Shown in pieces: positions 1-7,457 of a DNA stretch of 9,924 nucleotides. Each line of letters opens with the position of its first letter. Within the stretch, counting starts at the first letter, position 1. Position numbers and translations under genes: made by a program. The notes beneath the pieces were generated by a model that did no database searches, was not told the origin of the DNA, and saw only the letters and a program-made list of their open reading frames with translations. Source of the stretch: M55B112 sp040880545 (GTDB lineage Bacteria > Bacteroidota > Bacteroidia > Bacteroidales > GCA-2748055); NCBI GenBank assembly GCA_040880545.1, contig JBBDIE010000201.1, forward strand, positions 1 through 9,924, read 5' to 3'.

Positions 1-23
1 TGAAAGAGAAATTCAAAAAGTGA
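1..23 (+). CDS. Possible C-terminal end of an upstream gene (partial)
   Basis: Reading from base 3, the codons give K-E-K-F-K-K and then TGA at 21-23. A lysine-rich tail followed 14 nt later by a strong hairpin terminator is what the end of a transcribed gene usually looks like. An alternative is a stop at 1-3 in another frame. Only six codons are visible, so nothing can be said about function. The call rests mainly on the terminator, which needs a gene upstream. Confidence 0.3.
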
Positions 24-37
24 ATTTCCAGATAGTG

Positions 38-73
38 GCCGGACCCTGCAAACAGGGTCCGGCACTTTTATTT
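38..73 (+). terminator. Intrinsic terminator of the upstream gene
   Basis: A perfect 11-bp inverted repeat has its left arm gccggaccctg at 38-48 and its right arm cagggtccggc at 53-63, separated by the 4-nt loop caaa. It is followed by the T-rich stretch acttttattt at 64-73. The GC-rich stem, tetraloop and downstream T tract on the + strand fit Rho-independent termination. It would insulate the ferritin gene from upstream transcription. Confidence 0.85.
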
Positions 74-601
74 GCAACTCCCTATATAGCCTGACCATAA
101 AATAGAGAGGCTGTATCAGAATGTTCAAAATCATCGTAAGAGTCTTTGTATTTAACCACTGAGGAAGTCTGAAACGGGATTCAGCCGGGATTACGCAGAT
201 TAAGTGAATTCGAATGATGATGACCCAAAAATCAAGCTTCCCGGCTTATCTATTGCCATGTGTAACCCAGCTATTGTATAAAACCATTTACACCAAAAAA
301 CCGAACGACCAACCCAATCCATTGCCATGAATACCGCGTCTACCAGCTACCCTATTTGAAATTGGCTATTGAGATCTTGCGTTTAATTATATCCACTACC
401 CCATCATTCCAAGTACGCTAAGTACGCCTTAAGGCACCTGGATGTCTGATAACATACGCTTTCCTTTTATAGGTGCGACTCAATTTTTGTAATTTTAAAA
501 GGTATTTCTTTAGTGAATACAATTTATCAGGAGTAGGTATTTCTGGTAAATAGTGGCAAGTATGTGTTAAAGAGATTCGTATAACAATAAATCCCAGCAA
601 T
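74..601. other. Non-coding region upstream of the ferritin gene
   Basis: I see no convincing gene in these 528 bases. Small elements present are GGGATT-type repeats near 175-202; a 9-bp direct repeat attgccatg at 252-260 and 321-329; a 9-bp tandem pair aagtacgct/aagtacgcc at 411-428; and a 10-bp palindrome gccttaaggc at 426-435. The 60-codon minus-strand frame at 418-600 has no family resemblance I recognise. The ferritin promoter must lie at the right end, but I find no good match to the Bacteroidota pattern TTTG-N19-21-TAnnTTTG. The stretch just before the ATG (acaataaatcccagcaat) is A-rich and has no Shine-Dalgarno sequence. Confidence 0.6.
175..202. repeat. Short phased GGGATT-type repeat
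   Basis: CGGGATT occurs at 175-181 and again at 186-192, followed by the weaker copy AGATTA at 197-202. The copies are spaced by 11 and then 10 bp, about one helical turn. From memory, GGATT-rich intergenic repeats of this style occur in Bacteroidota, but I cannot verify that here. It may be a degraded dispersed repeat or chance. Confidence 0.25.
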
Positions 602-1099
602 ATGAAAGAAAAAAGTATAGAATTACTAAACAGAGCTGTGGCTGATGAACTATCAGCTGTCCATCAGTACATGTATTTCCATTTTCACTGTGATGACCAG
701 GGTTACGATCTGCTGGCAAATTTGTTCAGGAAAACAGCCATTGAGGAGATGATCCACATTGAACAACTGGCTGAACGGATTTTGTTTCTGAAAGGTGAGG
801 TAGAACTTACCGCTTCGGAGAAAGTAAAAAAAAATCATACTGTGGCTGATATGCTGGAAATGGCCACCAGGATGGAGGAATCCAGCGCCAATGATTATAA
901 TAACTGGGCCAATGAGTGCTCATCCAATGCAGATTCTGTGTCTAAAAAGTTGTTTGAAGCGCTGGTGGAAGATGAGGAACGTCATTTCGATCAATACGGG
1001 GATGAGATGGAAAATATGAAAAAATTTGGAGACAATTATCTAGCTTTACAATCGATTGAAAGAAGCAAAAACATCTCGGCAGGCAAAAGTGGGGAATGA
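602..1099 (+). CDS. bfr: Bacterioferritin-type ferroxidase (iron storage)
   Basis: This 165-residue cytoplasmic four-helix-bundle protein oxidises Fe(II) at a di-iron centre and stores the ferric mineral in a 24-subunit shell. It aligns without gaps, at an offset of two residues, to E. coli Bfr from memory. All six ferroxidase ligands are present: E16, E49, H52, E92, E125 and H128. M50 matches the haem ligand Met52, so an inter-subunit haem is possible. The block at residues 58-65 (ERILFLKG) and the DNYLALQS tail are typical of the family. Differences from E. coli are K44 and E48 at the inner-surface iron site (His46, Asp50 in E. coli), and L56 and Q131 where E. coli has Tyr58 and Trp133; Tyr25 is kept as Y23. 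The ATG at 602 is chosen because the family motif begins directly after it; there is no Shine-Dalgarno. The gene follows a terminator, has no close downstream partner and is probably monocistronic. No Fur or PerR box could be identified. Confidence 0.93.
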   Translation: MKEKSIELLNRAVADELSAVHQYMYFHFHCDDQGYDLLANLFRKTAIEEMIHIEQLAERILFLKGEVELTASEKVKKNHTVADMLEMATRMEESSANDYNNWANECSSNADSVSKKLFEALVEDEERHFDQYGDEMENMKKFGDNYLALQSIERSKNISAGKSGE

Positions 1100-1377
1100 C
1101 CTTAAAGAGCCACCGTACAATCATCACCCAGTGATACAATGAAAGCAGGCCCATTAAATTGTGGTCCAAATTTGTAATAGTAGCCCAAAACATCATTTCA
1201 GTGCTGATTTCATTTGTCATTATCCATCGAAGTTCTGGTCAATGAATCTTCATAGGATCATCATGTTACCTATTTCCGAAACTACCGGGTAAAATAGACA
1301 AGACATGGCTTGTCAATTGGTCATTTATGGTACACTCCTTTCAATGTACTATCTTAATTTAACATTTCTATTCACAA

Positions 1378-1435
1378 TTAATTAGGCAATTTTTATTAGA
1401 TTTAGCGTTATCAGTCAGATATAAAGCCTAATTGA
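1378..1435 (+). promoter_or_regulatory. Long-loop inverted repeat in the leader
   Basis: The arm aattaggc at 1380-1387 pairs with gcctaatt at 1426-1433, and a T-G and a T-A pair extend it outwards to about 10 bp. The 38-nt loop contains a small 4-bp hairpin (tatc/gata, 1409-1421). No T tract follows, so it is not a typical terminator. It could be an RNA structure in the leader or a protein site; function is unknown. Confidence 0.3.
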
Positions 1436-1475
1436 AAAACAATTTTCTGGAATACAATTCTGTTTACCCGCTAGC

Positions 1476-1490
1476 GCAGTAACTTACTGC
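1476..1490. promoter_or_regulatory. 15-bp dyad, candidate operator of the kinase cluster
   Basis: GCAGTAA and TTACTGC are perfect 7-bp inverted arms around a single central C. The centre lies about 80 bp upstream of the kinase ATG. The short spacing between the arms suits a dimeric DNA-binding protein better than an RNA hairpin. No regulator gene is present in the window, so the binder is unknown and chance cannot be excluded. Confidence 0.35.
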
Positions 1491-1563
1491 TACCGCACTT
1501 CGGCAAACCAACACCCATCATCCCAACTCTTTTACTGTTTGGAAATTACTAAATACTGAGATC

Positions 1564-4500
1564 ATGGATTATCATAAGTTAAAAAAGGATGAATTGATCA
1601 ATGCGTTGATAAAGCTGGAGGAGGAAAATAATTCTTTGAAGCAATCGGCTGCTAAACGAGGAATGATTAAGCATGAAAACCTTATAAATTCCACAACAAT
1701 ATCAGGTAAAAACATTGATCTGGAAATGTGCCTACGCGAATTGGACTGCCATGAAAAAATTTCTGAAATTATCAGCCAACCAGGTACCAGCAAAGATAAA
1801 ATTCTTACCGAAATTGCAAATATAATCCCACAGTGCTGCAATTTTCCTGAAAAGACGGAGGCTTCCATTTCTATTTATACGAATACTTATAAAACACCGG
1901 GCCATCAAGGTGCCGGACAAAAATTATCACATGATATAATTCTGGATGGTAAACCCGTAGGAAAAATAGAAATTGGTTATACCGGGAAAGATTCCGAACC
2001 GGACTCCCAATATCTGGATGAAGACAAAGCACTGGTTAATTCGGTAGCCAAAAGGATAACCTATATCATCCATAATGAAGCACAAAAAATGGCATTCTAT
2101 GACAGTAAAGTCAGGTACAAAACCCTGATAGAAAGCCTGGAACCAGTTATATATGAGATTGACAGCAAGGGTATTATAACTTACATCAGTCCACAAATTG
2201 AAAAAATGACAGGGTACAAAACCAAGGAAATTATTGGTAACAGCTTTGTACATTTTGTAGGTATGAACGTCGATATTCTGCAGAAAAAATTTGTTGAACT
2301 CAGGGATAAAAAGGTATTGTGGGGGTCGTACAACATGACCTCCAAATCGGGTAAGGAGCTATGGGTAAGGATTTCAGCCAAGGCAATTTACAGGGATAAT
2401 GAATTTGTGGGAGGTGCAGGTACCATGGCTGATATAACAGAACAGCGAAAAATTAAATCGGAACTGAAGGAGAGTGAAAATAAATTCACCCGGTTATTTA
2501 ACAAGATGGCACAGGGTGCACACTACCAGGATATATCGGGGAATGTAATTACAGCGAATCCGGCTTCAGCAAAATTATTGGGATTAACCATAGATCAAAT
2601 GCAGGGTCGTGAACCCATGGATCCCAGGTGGCATGCAATACATGAAGACGGATCTGATTATCCACCTGAAGAACATCCTGCCACAGTTGCGTTCCGAACA
2701 GGGAAGCCAGTCTCGAATAAAGTTGTTGGAATATTTCATCCGGAACAAAAAGAATACAGGTGGATGCTTGTAAGTGCAGAACCGGAATTCAGGGATAATG
2801 AATCGGAACCATACCAGGTGTTCAGTACTTTCACCGACATCACACAAATCAAGCGGTTCGAAAATGAATTAAAAGCGCAAAAAAATTATTCTGAATCGAT
2901 TTTGACTGCCATACCAGACCTTAAATTTATACTCAACAAAAATGCAGTAATACTTGAATTAATATCAGGTAAGGAAGAAGAGCTGGACATGCCTCCGGAA
3001 TTATTCCTTGGAAAAAACATAACAGAAGTATTGCCCCCGTCACTCAGTCAGGAGCTAAAGGATGAGATCAGCAAAATTGTGAAGGGAGAGGATACGGAAC
3101 CCATTGAATACCAGATGGAAGTTGGCAACACGCTTTCCCATTATGAAGCCAGGTTATCGCCGGTGGGTGATGATAGATTCATTGTGATAGCAAGAAATAC
3201 AGACAAGCAAAAAAAGGCGCAGGAGGCCCTGCGTAAATCGGAACAGAAGCTTAGAATAATTGCAGACAACACATACCACTGGGAGTTTTGGTACGGCCCT
3301 GATGGCATGCCGGTTTATCATTCCCCCTCCTGTAAAAGGATTACGGGGATTGAATCATCAGAATTACTATCAAACAGTGACTTGATCGTTGAAATGGTGC
3401 ATCCCGACGACAGGGCGGCATTTCTGAAGCATAAAAAAAGCAGTTTCAAAAATAAGACAACTGCCAAATTCCAATACAGACTCATCAATACTTCCAGGGA
3501 GTTAAAATATATTGAGCAAGTTTCACTACCGGTATTCGATACTGAAGAGAATTTCCTGGGCATCAGGGGTACCAATGTAGACATTACTGAACGTACCATA
3601 GCTGAAAACGCACTTCGTGAAAATGAACAACGTTTGAAAAACCTGGTAAATTCCCAGACCAATTATGTTCTCAGGACCGATCTGGAGGGCAAACACACGT
3701 ACTGGAACAAAAAATTTGAAGAAGAATTTGGTTGGCTCTATCCCGAAACGGGGCTGGCAGGTGTGGATGCTTTGCTGTCAATCTGTGAGTACCATCATCA
3801 ACGCACCAGGGAAACAGTTCAACGTTGCCTGAATAATCCGGGTGAGATCATAAAAATCGAATTGGATAAACCGGCCCGCGATGGTTCTGTGCGCACTACA
3901 TTCTGGGAGTTTGTCTGCCTGTCGGATGAAAATAATATCCCAACAGAGATTCAATGTATGGGTATTGATATCTCAGACAGAAGAAAAGCGGAAGATGAAC
4001 TTCTCAGAAGTGAAAAAAATTACAAGAACCTCTTCTTCAACTCCCCCGACGGCTATTTGATCATCAAGGATGGCAAATTCATTGAATGTAATAATGCGGC
4101 TGTTGCATTGTTGGGAGGTGACCGGGCGTGGGTCATTGATAAGGAACCAGGCTTGTTATCGCCTGAATACCAACCCAACGGAAGAAAATCTGATGAATTT
4201 TCCCGGGAAAAGATCAGGGAAACTTTCGAAAAGGGAACCAACTTGTTTGAATGGACTCATAAACGGGCTGACGGTACAGAATTCATTGCCAGGGTTAAGC
4301 TATCAATGATGAATTACGAGGGAAACCAGGTACTGTTCACTACGTGGCGCGATATTACGAAACAGCGAGAGTCTGAAGATAGAATAAGAAAGCTTTCCGG
4401 TGCTGTTGAGCAAAGCCCGATAAGTATCATAATAACTGACACAGTAGGCAAGATTGAATATGCAAATCCAAAAGCCTGCTTCGTTATGGGGCAGCCCCTG

Positions 4501-7446
4501 GAAAAATTAATCGGGAAAAGGCCTGATGTACTAAAATCGGGAAAAGGAGGAAACAGGAAATATATGGAAATCATGGAGACCATCAGTTCAGGGAATAACT
4601 GGCAAGGTGAAATTCATGCAGTAAAGAAAAATGGAGAACTTTACTGGGTAAGGACCTCCATCTCCTCTATTGTAAATTCTGATAAAAAAATTACCAATTA
4701 TGTGATTATAAATGAGGATATTACCCAAAACAAACTTGCTGAACAGGAGATCCGGTTGCAGTACAAAAAACTAAATGCAATTGTAAGTGCCATGCCGGAT
4801 AAAATTTTTGTGCACGACAAAAAAGGTACCTTTTTGGAGTTTTATACTTACGACCCAGACAATATGCTCTTACCAAAAGATAAGGTGATCGGAACAAATC
4901 TATCCGACCTGTTTGACGAGAAAACTGCAAAATTGAATATCGAGAAGATAAATGAAAGCATTCAGAAACAACAATTGATAACTCATGAGTTTTCTATTAT
5001 TTCGGAGGGCAAACCCCGCTTTTATGAAGTAAGAACTACCCCTTTATCCCGTACCAGGGCGGTACGATTTGTGCGTGAAACCACCGAGAAAAAGATCAGG
5101 GATGAAGAGATCAATAAACTCTCGCTGGCTGTAAAACAAAGCCCAGTTTCAATTATTATTACAGACCTGGAAGGAACCATTGAATATGCCAATTCAGCCA
5201 GTTTAAAAATATCAGGTTATCCAATTGAGGAGCTTCTTGGACAAAATCCAAGAATCTTCAAGTCAGGGCACCAGGATGAAAGTATTTACAAACAGATGTG
5301 GGAAACTATCAGTACTGGTAAAATCTGGCAGGGTGAGTTGAAAAATAAGAGGAAAAACGGGGATAAATACTGGGTCAGCATGACAATAACCCCCATTTTT
5401 GATGAAAACAAAAAGGTGACCAGCTATTTGGCGATAAAACAGGACATATCACAACGAAAAAGGGCAGAACAGGAGATTATAGATCTTAATGCCAATCTGG
5501 AGCAGAAAATTGAAGAAAGAACAAAGGATCTGATAAGGGCCAATGCGGAATTAATGCAGGAAATAGATGAACGCCAACAGGTAGAGTCTGCGCTGCATGA
5601 AAAGACCAATGAACTGGAGAATTTCTTTTCTGTGGCCATAGATCTCTTAAGTATTGCCAGTTCGGATGGTCATTTTATCAAGGTTAACAAGGCGTGGGAG
5701 AATATCCTGGGTTATAGTCCTGAAGAACTGGAAAACAACCATTACATGAATTTTCTTCATCCGGAAGATAAACGGCACACCCTGAAAGTATTGGCAAGAC
5801 TAAACAACCAGGAAGTTGTGCTGGATCTGGTCAACCGTTACAAGGCCAAAGACGGTTCCTACAGGTTTATTGAGTGGCACAGTGTACCGGTGGGCGATAA
5901 AATTTATTCGGCAGCCAGGGATATAACTGAACGTAAAAATATGGAGATGGAAATACTGGCAGCCAAGGAATCTGCCGAAAGCGCCAATAGGGCAAAAAGT
6001 GAATTTCTGGCAAACATGAGCCATGAAATCAGAACACCCATGAATGCCATCCTTGGGTATTCTGAATTGCTGGAATCGATGCTGAAGAGTGAATTACAGA
6101 AAGATTATCTCAACTCTATCAAAACCAGTGGGAATTCCCTGTTAACACTGATCAATGATTTTCTGGATCTTTCAAAGATCGAAGCGGGCAAACTCGATTT
6201 GGAATATGAATTTATTGAATCAGTTCCATTCTTTTCAGAATTTGAAAAAATATTCTCTTTCAAAATCTCGGAGAGGGACCTTGCATTCAATATCGATATC
6301 GCATCAGGTACACCTGCATACCTTCTGGTGGATGGCCCCCGGCTCAGACAGGTCATGTTAAACCTGATCGGTAATGCAGTAAAGTTCACAGAAAAGGGTG
6401 GAATCACAATTATAATAAGATCTGAGAATCCACGGGTTGTTACCTATGCTAAAAATCATTCGGAAGAGTTGATAGACCTTGTCATAGAAGTGGCCGACAC
6501 AGGAATTGGGATACCTGAAGTATTTCAGAAGGAGATATTCGAATCATTCAGCCAGATAAAGAGCAGGATTTCCGGGAAGGGCACTGGACTCGGACTTGCT
6601 ATCACCATGCGACTGGTAGAATTGATGAATGGTAAGATCAGTGTCAAATCAGTAGTGGAAAAAGGAAGTACATTTAAGATAGAAATTCCGGATGTTCCCT
6701 TCCTCAGAAGTTATGATTCCGTGACTAAACAATCAGATGTGATTCCTGATGAAATTATTTTTGAAAAGGCAACGGTACTAGTGATAGATGATGTGGAGGA
6801 AAACCGAAAATTCCTTCTTGATGCCCTCAGGGATACCACACTGGAATTTCTTGAAGCAGAAAATGGTGAATCCGCACTGGAAGTGATGGAACAAAAAAAG
6901 CCAGATCTGGTTATCACAGATATACGCATGCCGGTAATGGATGGATTTGAATTATTATCAAAAATAAAGAAAAACAGCAAGTTTAAAAAGATACCTGTAA
7001 TCGCCTACTCTGCCTCAGTAATGAAAGAACAGAAAGAGCGGATTTTTGCAAGTGAATTCGTAAACCTGCTGATTAAACCCGTGCAAATTTCAGAACTCTT
7101 CCAGGCCCTGATGGAATGTATTCCGTATAAAAAAGATCCGGGTGTCATCAATGATACTGATGAGACAAAGGATATTGACCCTTTAAACATCATTGACCCG
7201 GAAGGGTTGGTTCATGCCCTTAATGGTAGATTCTTAAAAATAAGGGATTCATTAAAAACCCGACAGCCCATTGATGAGGTAAAGAATTTTGGAAATGAAT
7301 TGTCCAAACTGGGCGAAAAACATCATAGTGAAGTGGTCAGAAAGTACGGAGAAGATCTTTTTACTACCGCAGAAAATTTCAATATTGAAGGAATGTTAAT
7401 ACATCTGAACAGATACCAGGAGATCGTTAAAATGATTGAGAAGTAA
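1564..7446 (+). CDS. Giant hybrid sensor histidine kinase with ten PAS domains
   Basis: This 1960-residue protein has no signal peptide or membrane segment, so it should be cytoplasmic. Domains in order: N-terminal coiled coil (about 1-30); a GAF-like region (about 60-172, motif ISEIISQPG...IL...IIP); ten PAS domains at about 185-297, 305-430, 440-548, 558-677, 686-805, 815-932, 943-1055, 1068-1175, 1185-1298 and 1350-1455, most ending in a DIT/DIS-type motif; a coiled coil (about 1300-1350) before the last PAS; HisKA (about 1478-1543) with phospho-acceptor H1487 in SHEIRTP; HATPase with N-box N1600/N1604, G1 box D1645-T-G-I-G, F-box near 1658-1664 and G2 box G1671-K-G-T-G-L-G; a receiver (about 1736-1852) with D1742/D1743, phospho-acceptor D1786, S1816 and K1838; and a helical tail (1870-1960) resembling an HPt fold but without a recognisable phospho-His. 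All catalytic residues are intact, so it should be an active kinase that passes phosphate to its own receiver and perhaps to the two downstream proteins. PAS 7 and PAS 9 are close copies. Ligands cannot be predicted; I see no LOV cysteine motif. The ATG at 1564 is the first start in the frame. Confidence 0.95.
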   Translation: MDYHKLKKDELINALIKLEEENNSLKQSAAKRGMIKHENLINSTTISGKNIDLEMCLRELDCHEKISEIISQPGTSKDKILTEIANIIPQCCNFPEKTEASISIYTNTYKTPGHQGAGQKLSHDIILDGKPVGKIEIGYTGKDSEPDSQYLDEDKALVNSVAKRITYIIHNEAQKMAFYDSKVRYKTLIESLEPVIYEIDSKGIITYISPQIEKMTGYKTKEIIGNSFVHFVGMNVDILQKKFVELRDKKVLWGSYNMTSKSGKELWVRISAKAIYRDNEFVGGAGTMADITEQRKIKSELKESENKFTRLFNKMAQGAHYQDISGNVITANPASAKLLGLTIDQMQGREPMDPRWHAIHEDGSDYPPEEHPATVAFRTGKPVSNKVVGIFHPEQKEYRWMLVSAEPEFRDNESEPYQVFSTFTDITQIKRFENELKAQKNYSESILTAIPDLKFILNKNAVILELISGKEEELDMPPELFLGKNITEVLPPSLSQELKDEISKIVKGEDTEPIEYQMEVGNTLSHYEARLSPVGDDRFIVIARNTDKQKKAQEALRKSEQKLRIIADNTYHWEFWYGPDGMPVYHSPSCKRITGIESSELLSNSDLIVEMVHPDDRAAFLKHKKSSFKNKTTAKFQYRLINTSRELKYIEQVSLPVFDTEENFLGIRGTNVDITERTIAENALRENEQRLKNLVNSQTNYVLRTDLEGKHTYWNKKFEEEFGWLYPETGLAGVDALLSICEYHHQRTRETVQRCLNNPGEIIKIELDKPARDGSVRTTFWEFVCLSDENNIPTEIQCMGIDISDRRKAEDELLRSEKNYKNLFFNSPDGYLIIKDGKFIECNNAAVALLGGDRAWVIDKEPGLLSPEYQPNGRKSDEFSREKIRETFEKGTNLFEWTHKRADGTEFIARVKLSMMNYEGNQVLFTTWRDITKQRESEDRIRKLSGAVEQSPISIIITDTVGKIEYANPKACFVMGQPLEKLIGKRPDVLKSGKGGNRKYMEIMETISSGNNWQGEIHAVKKNGELYWVRTSISSIVNSDKKITNYVIINEDITQNKLAEQEIRLQYKKLNAIVSAMPDKIFVHDKKGTFLEFYTYDPDNMLLPKDKVIGTNLSDLFDEKTAKLNIEKINESIQKQQLITHEFSIISEGKPRFYEVRTTPLSRTRAVRFVRETTEKKIRDEEINKLSLAVKQSPVSIIITDLEGTIEYANSASLKISGYPIEELLGQNPRIFKSGHQDESIYKQMWETISTGKIWQGELKNKRKNGDKYWVSMTITPIFDENKKVTSYLAIKQDISQRKRAEQEIIDLNANLEQKIEERTKDLIRANAELMQEIDERQQVESALHEKTNELENFFSVAIDLLSIASSDGHFIKVNKAWENILGYSPEELENNHYMNFLHPEDKRHTLKVLARLNNQEVVLDLVNRYKAKDGSYRFIEWHSVPVGDKIYSAARDITERKNMEMEILAAKESAESANRAKSEFLANMSHEIRTPMNAILGYSELLESMLKSELQKDYLNSIKTSGNSLLTLINDFLDLSKIEAGKLDLEYEFIESVPFFSEFEKIFSFKISERDLAFNIDIASGTPAYLLVDGPRLRQVMLNLIGNAVKFTEKGGITIIIRSENPRVVTYAKNHSEELIDLVIEVADTGIGIPEVFQKEIFESFSQIKSRISGKGTGLGLAITMRLVELMNGKISVKSVVEKGSTFKIEIPDVPFLRSYDSVTKQSDVIPDEIIFEKATVLVIDDVEENRKFLLDALRDTTLEFLEAENGESALEVMEQKKPDLVITDIRMPVMDGFELLSKIKKNSKFKKIPVIAYSASVMKEQKERIFASEFVNLLIKPVQISELFQALMECIPYKKDPGVINDTDETKDIDPLNIIDPEGLVHALNGRFLKIRDSLKTRQPIDEVKNFGNELSKLGEKHHSEVVRKYGEDLFTTAENFNIEGMLIHLNRYQEIVKMIEK

Positions 7447-7457
7447 TAGCGTTGCAC

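Larger units (their letters stand above)
1100..1563. other. Long AT-rich non-coding leader before the kinase cluster
   Basis: These 464 bases contain no supportable gene on either strand. No clear terminator for the ferritin gene is visible; weak AT hairpins near 1150-1175 lack a GC stem. A 6-bp stem (gacaag/cttgtc, 1297-1314) and two stronger inverted repeats (listed separately) occur in the second half. The promoter of the three-gene cluster must lie here, but candidates such as TAGATTTA (1397-1404) lack a matching upstream TTTG box, so I do not call one. The bases just before the ATG at 1564 show no Shine-Dalgarno sequence. Confidence 0.6.

Noticed and set aside
74..220. Minus-strand frame reading VVKYKDSYDDFEHSD over about 105-170, which looked like a protein C-terminus
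   Set aside because: It is closed by a stop directly upstream, has no start and is only about 30 codons. I cannot assign it to a family or show that it is a pseudogene.
418..600. Minus-strand 60-codon frame directly upstream of and divergent from the ferritin gene
   Set aside because: It has no Shine-Dalgarno, no recognisable family, and its ATG nearly abuts the ferritin start. It lies in low-complexity intergenic DNA, so it is most likely chance.
942..1220. Minus-strand 92-codon frame overlapping the end of the ferritin gene
   Set aside because: Most of it is the antisense of the confident ferritin frame, and the rest is AT-rich with no domain resemblance.
1297..1314. gacaag/cttgtc hairpin as a ferritin terminator
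   Set aside because: The stem is only 6 bp, there is no T tract after it, and it is about 200 nt past the stop.
1297..1336. Sigma70-like TTGTCA...TACACT pair in the leader
   Set aside because: The spacing is only 15 bp, and the E. coli consensus is not the one used by the main Bacteroidota sigma factor, so I do not call a promoter.
1564..7446. Possible fusion or frameshift artefact because of the extreme length
   Set aside because: The frame is continuous, PAS units and linkers follow each other in normal order, and the catalytic core is complete at the C-terminal end as expected for a hybrid kinase.
7452..7457. TTG start two codons before the ATG of the receiver-kinase gene
   Set aside because: An ATG at 7458 is available in the same frame and gives the usual short lead-in to the receiver. 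TTG is a less likely start, and nothing in the upstream bases favours it.
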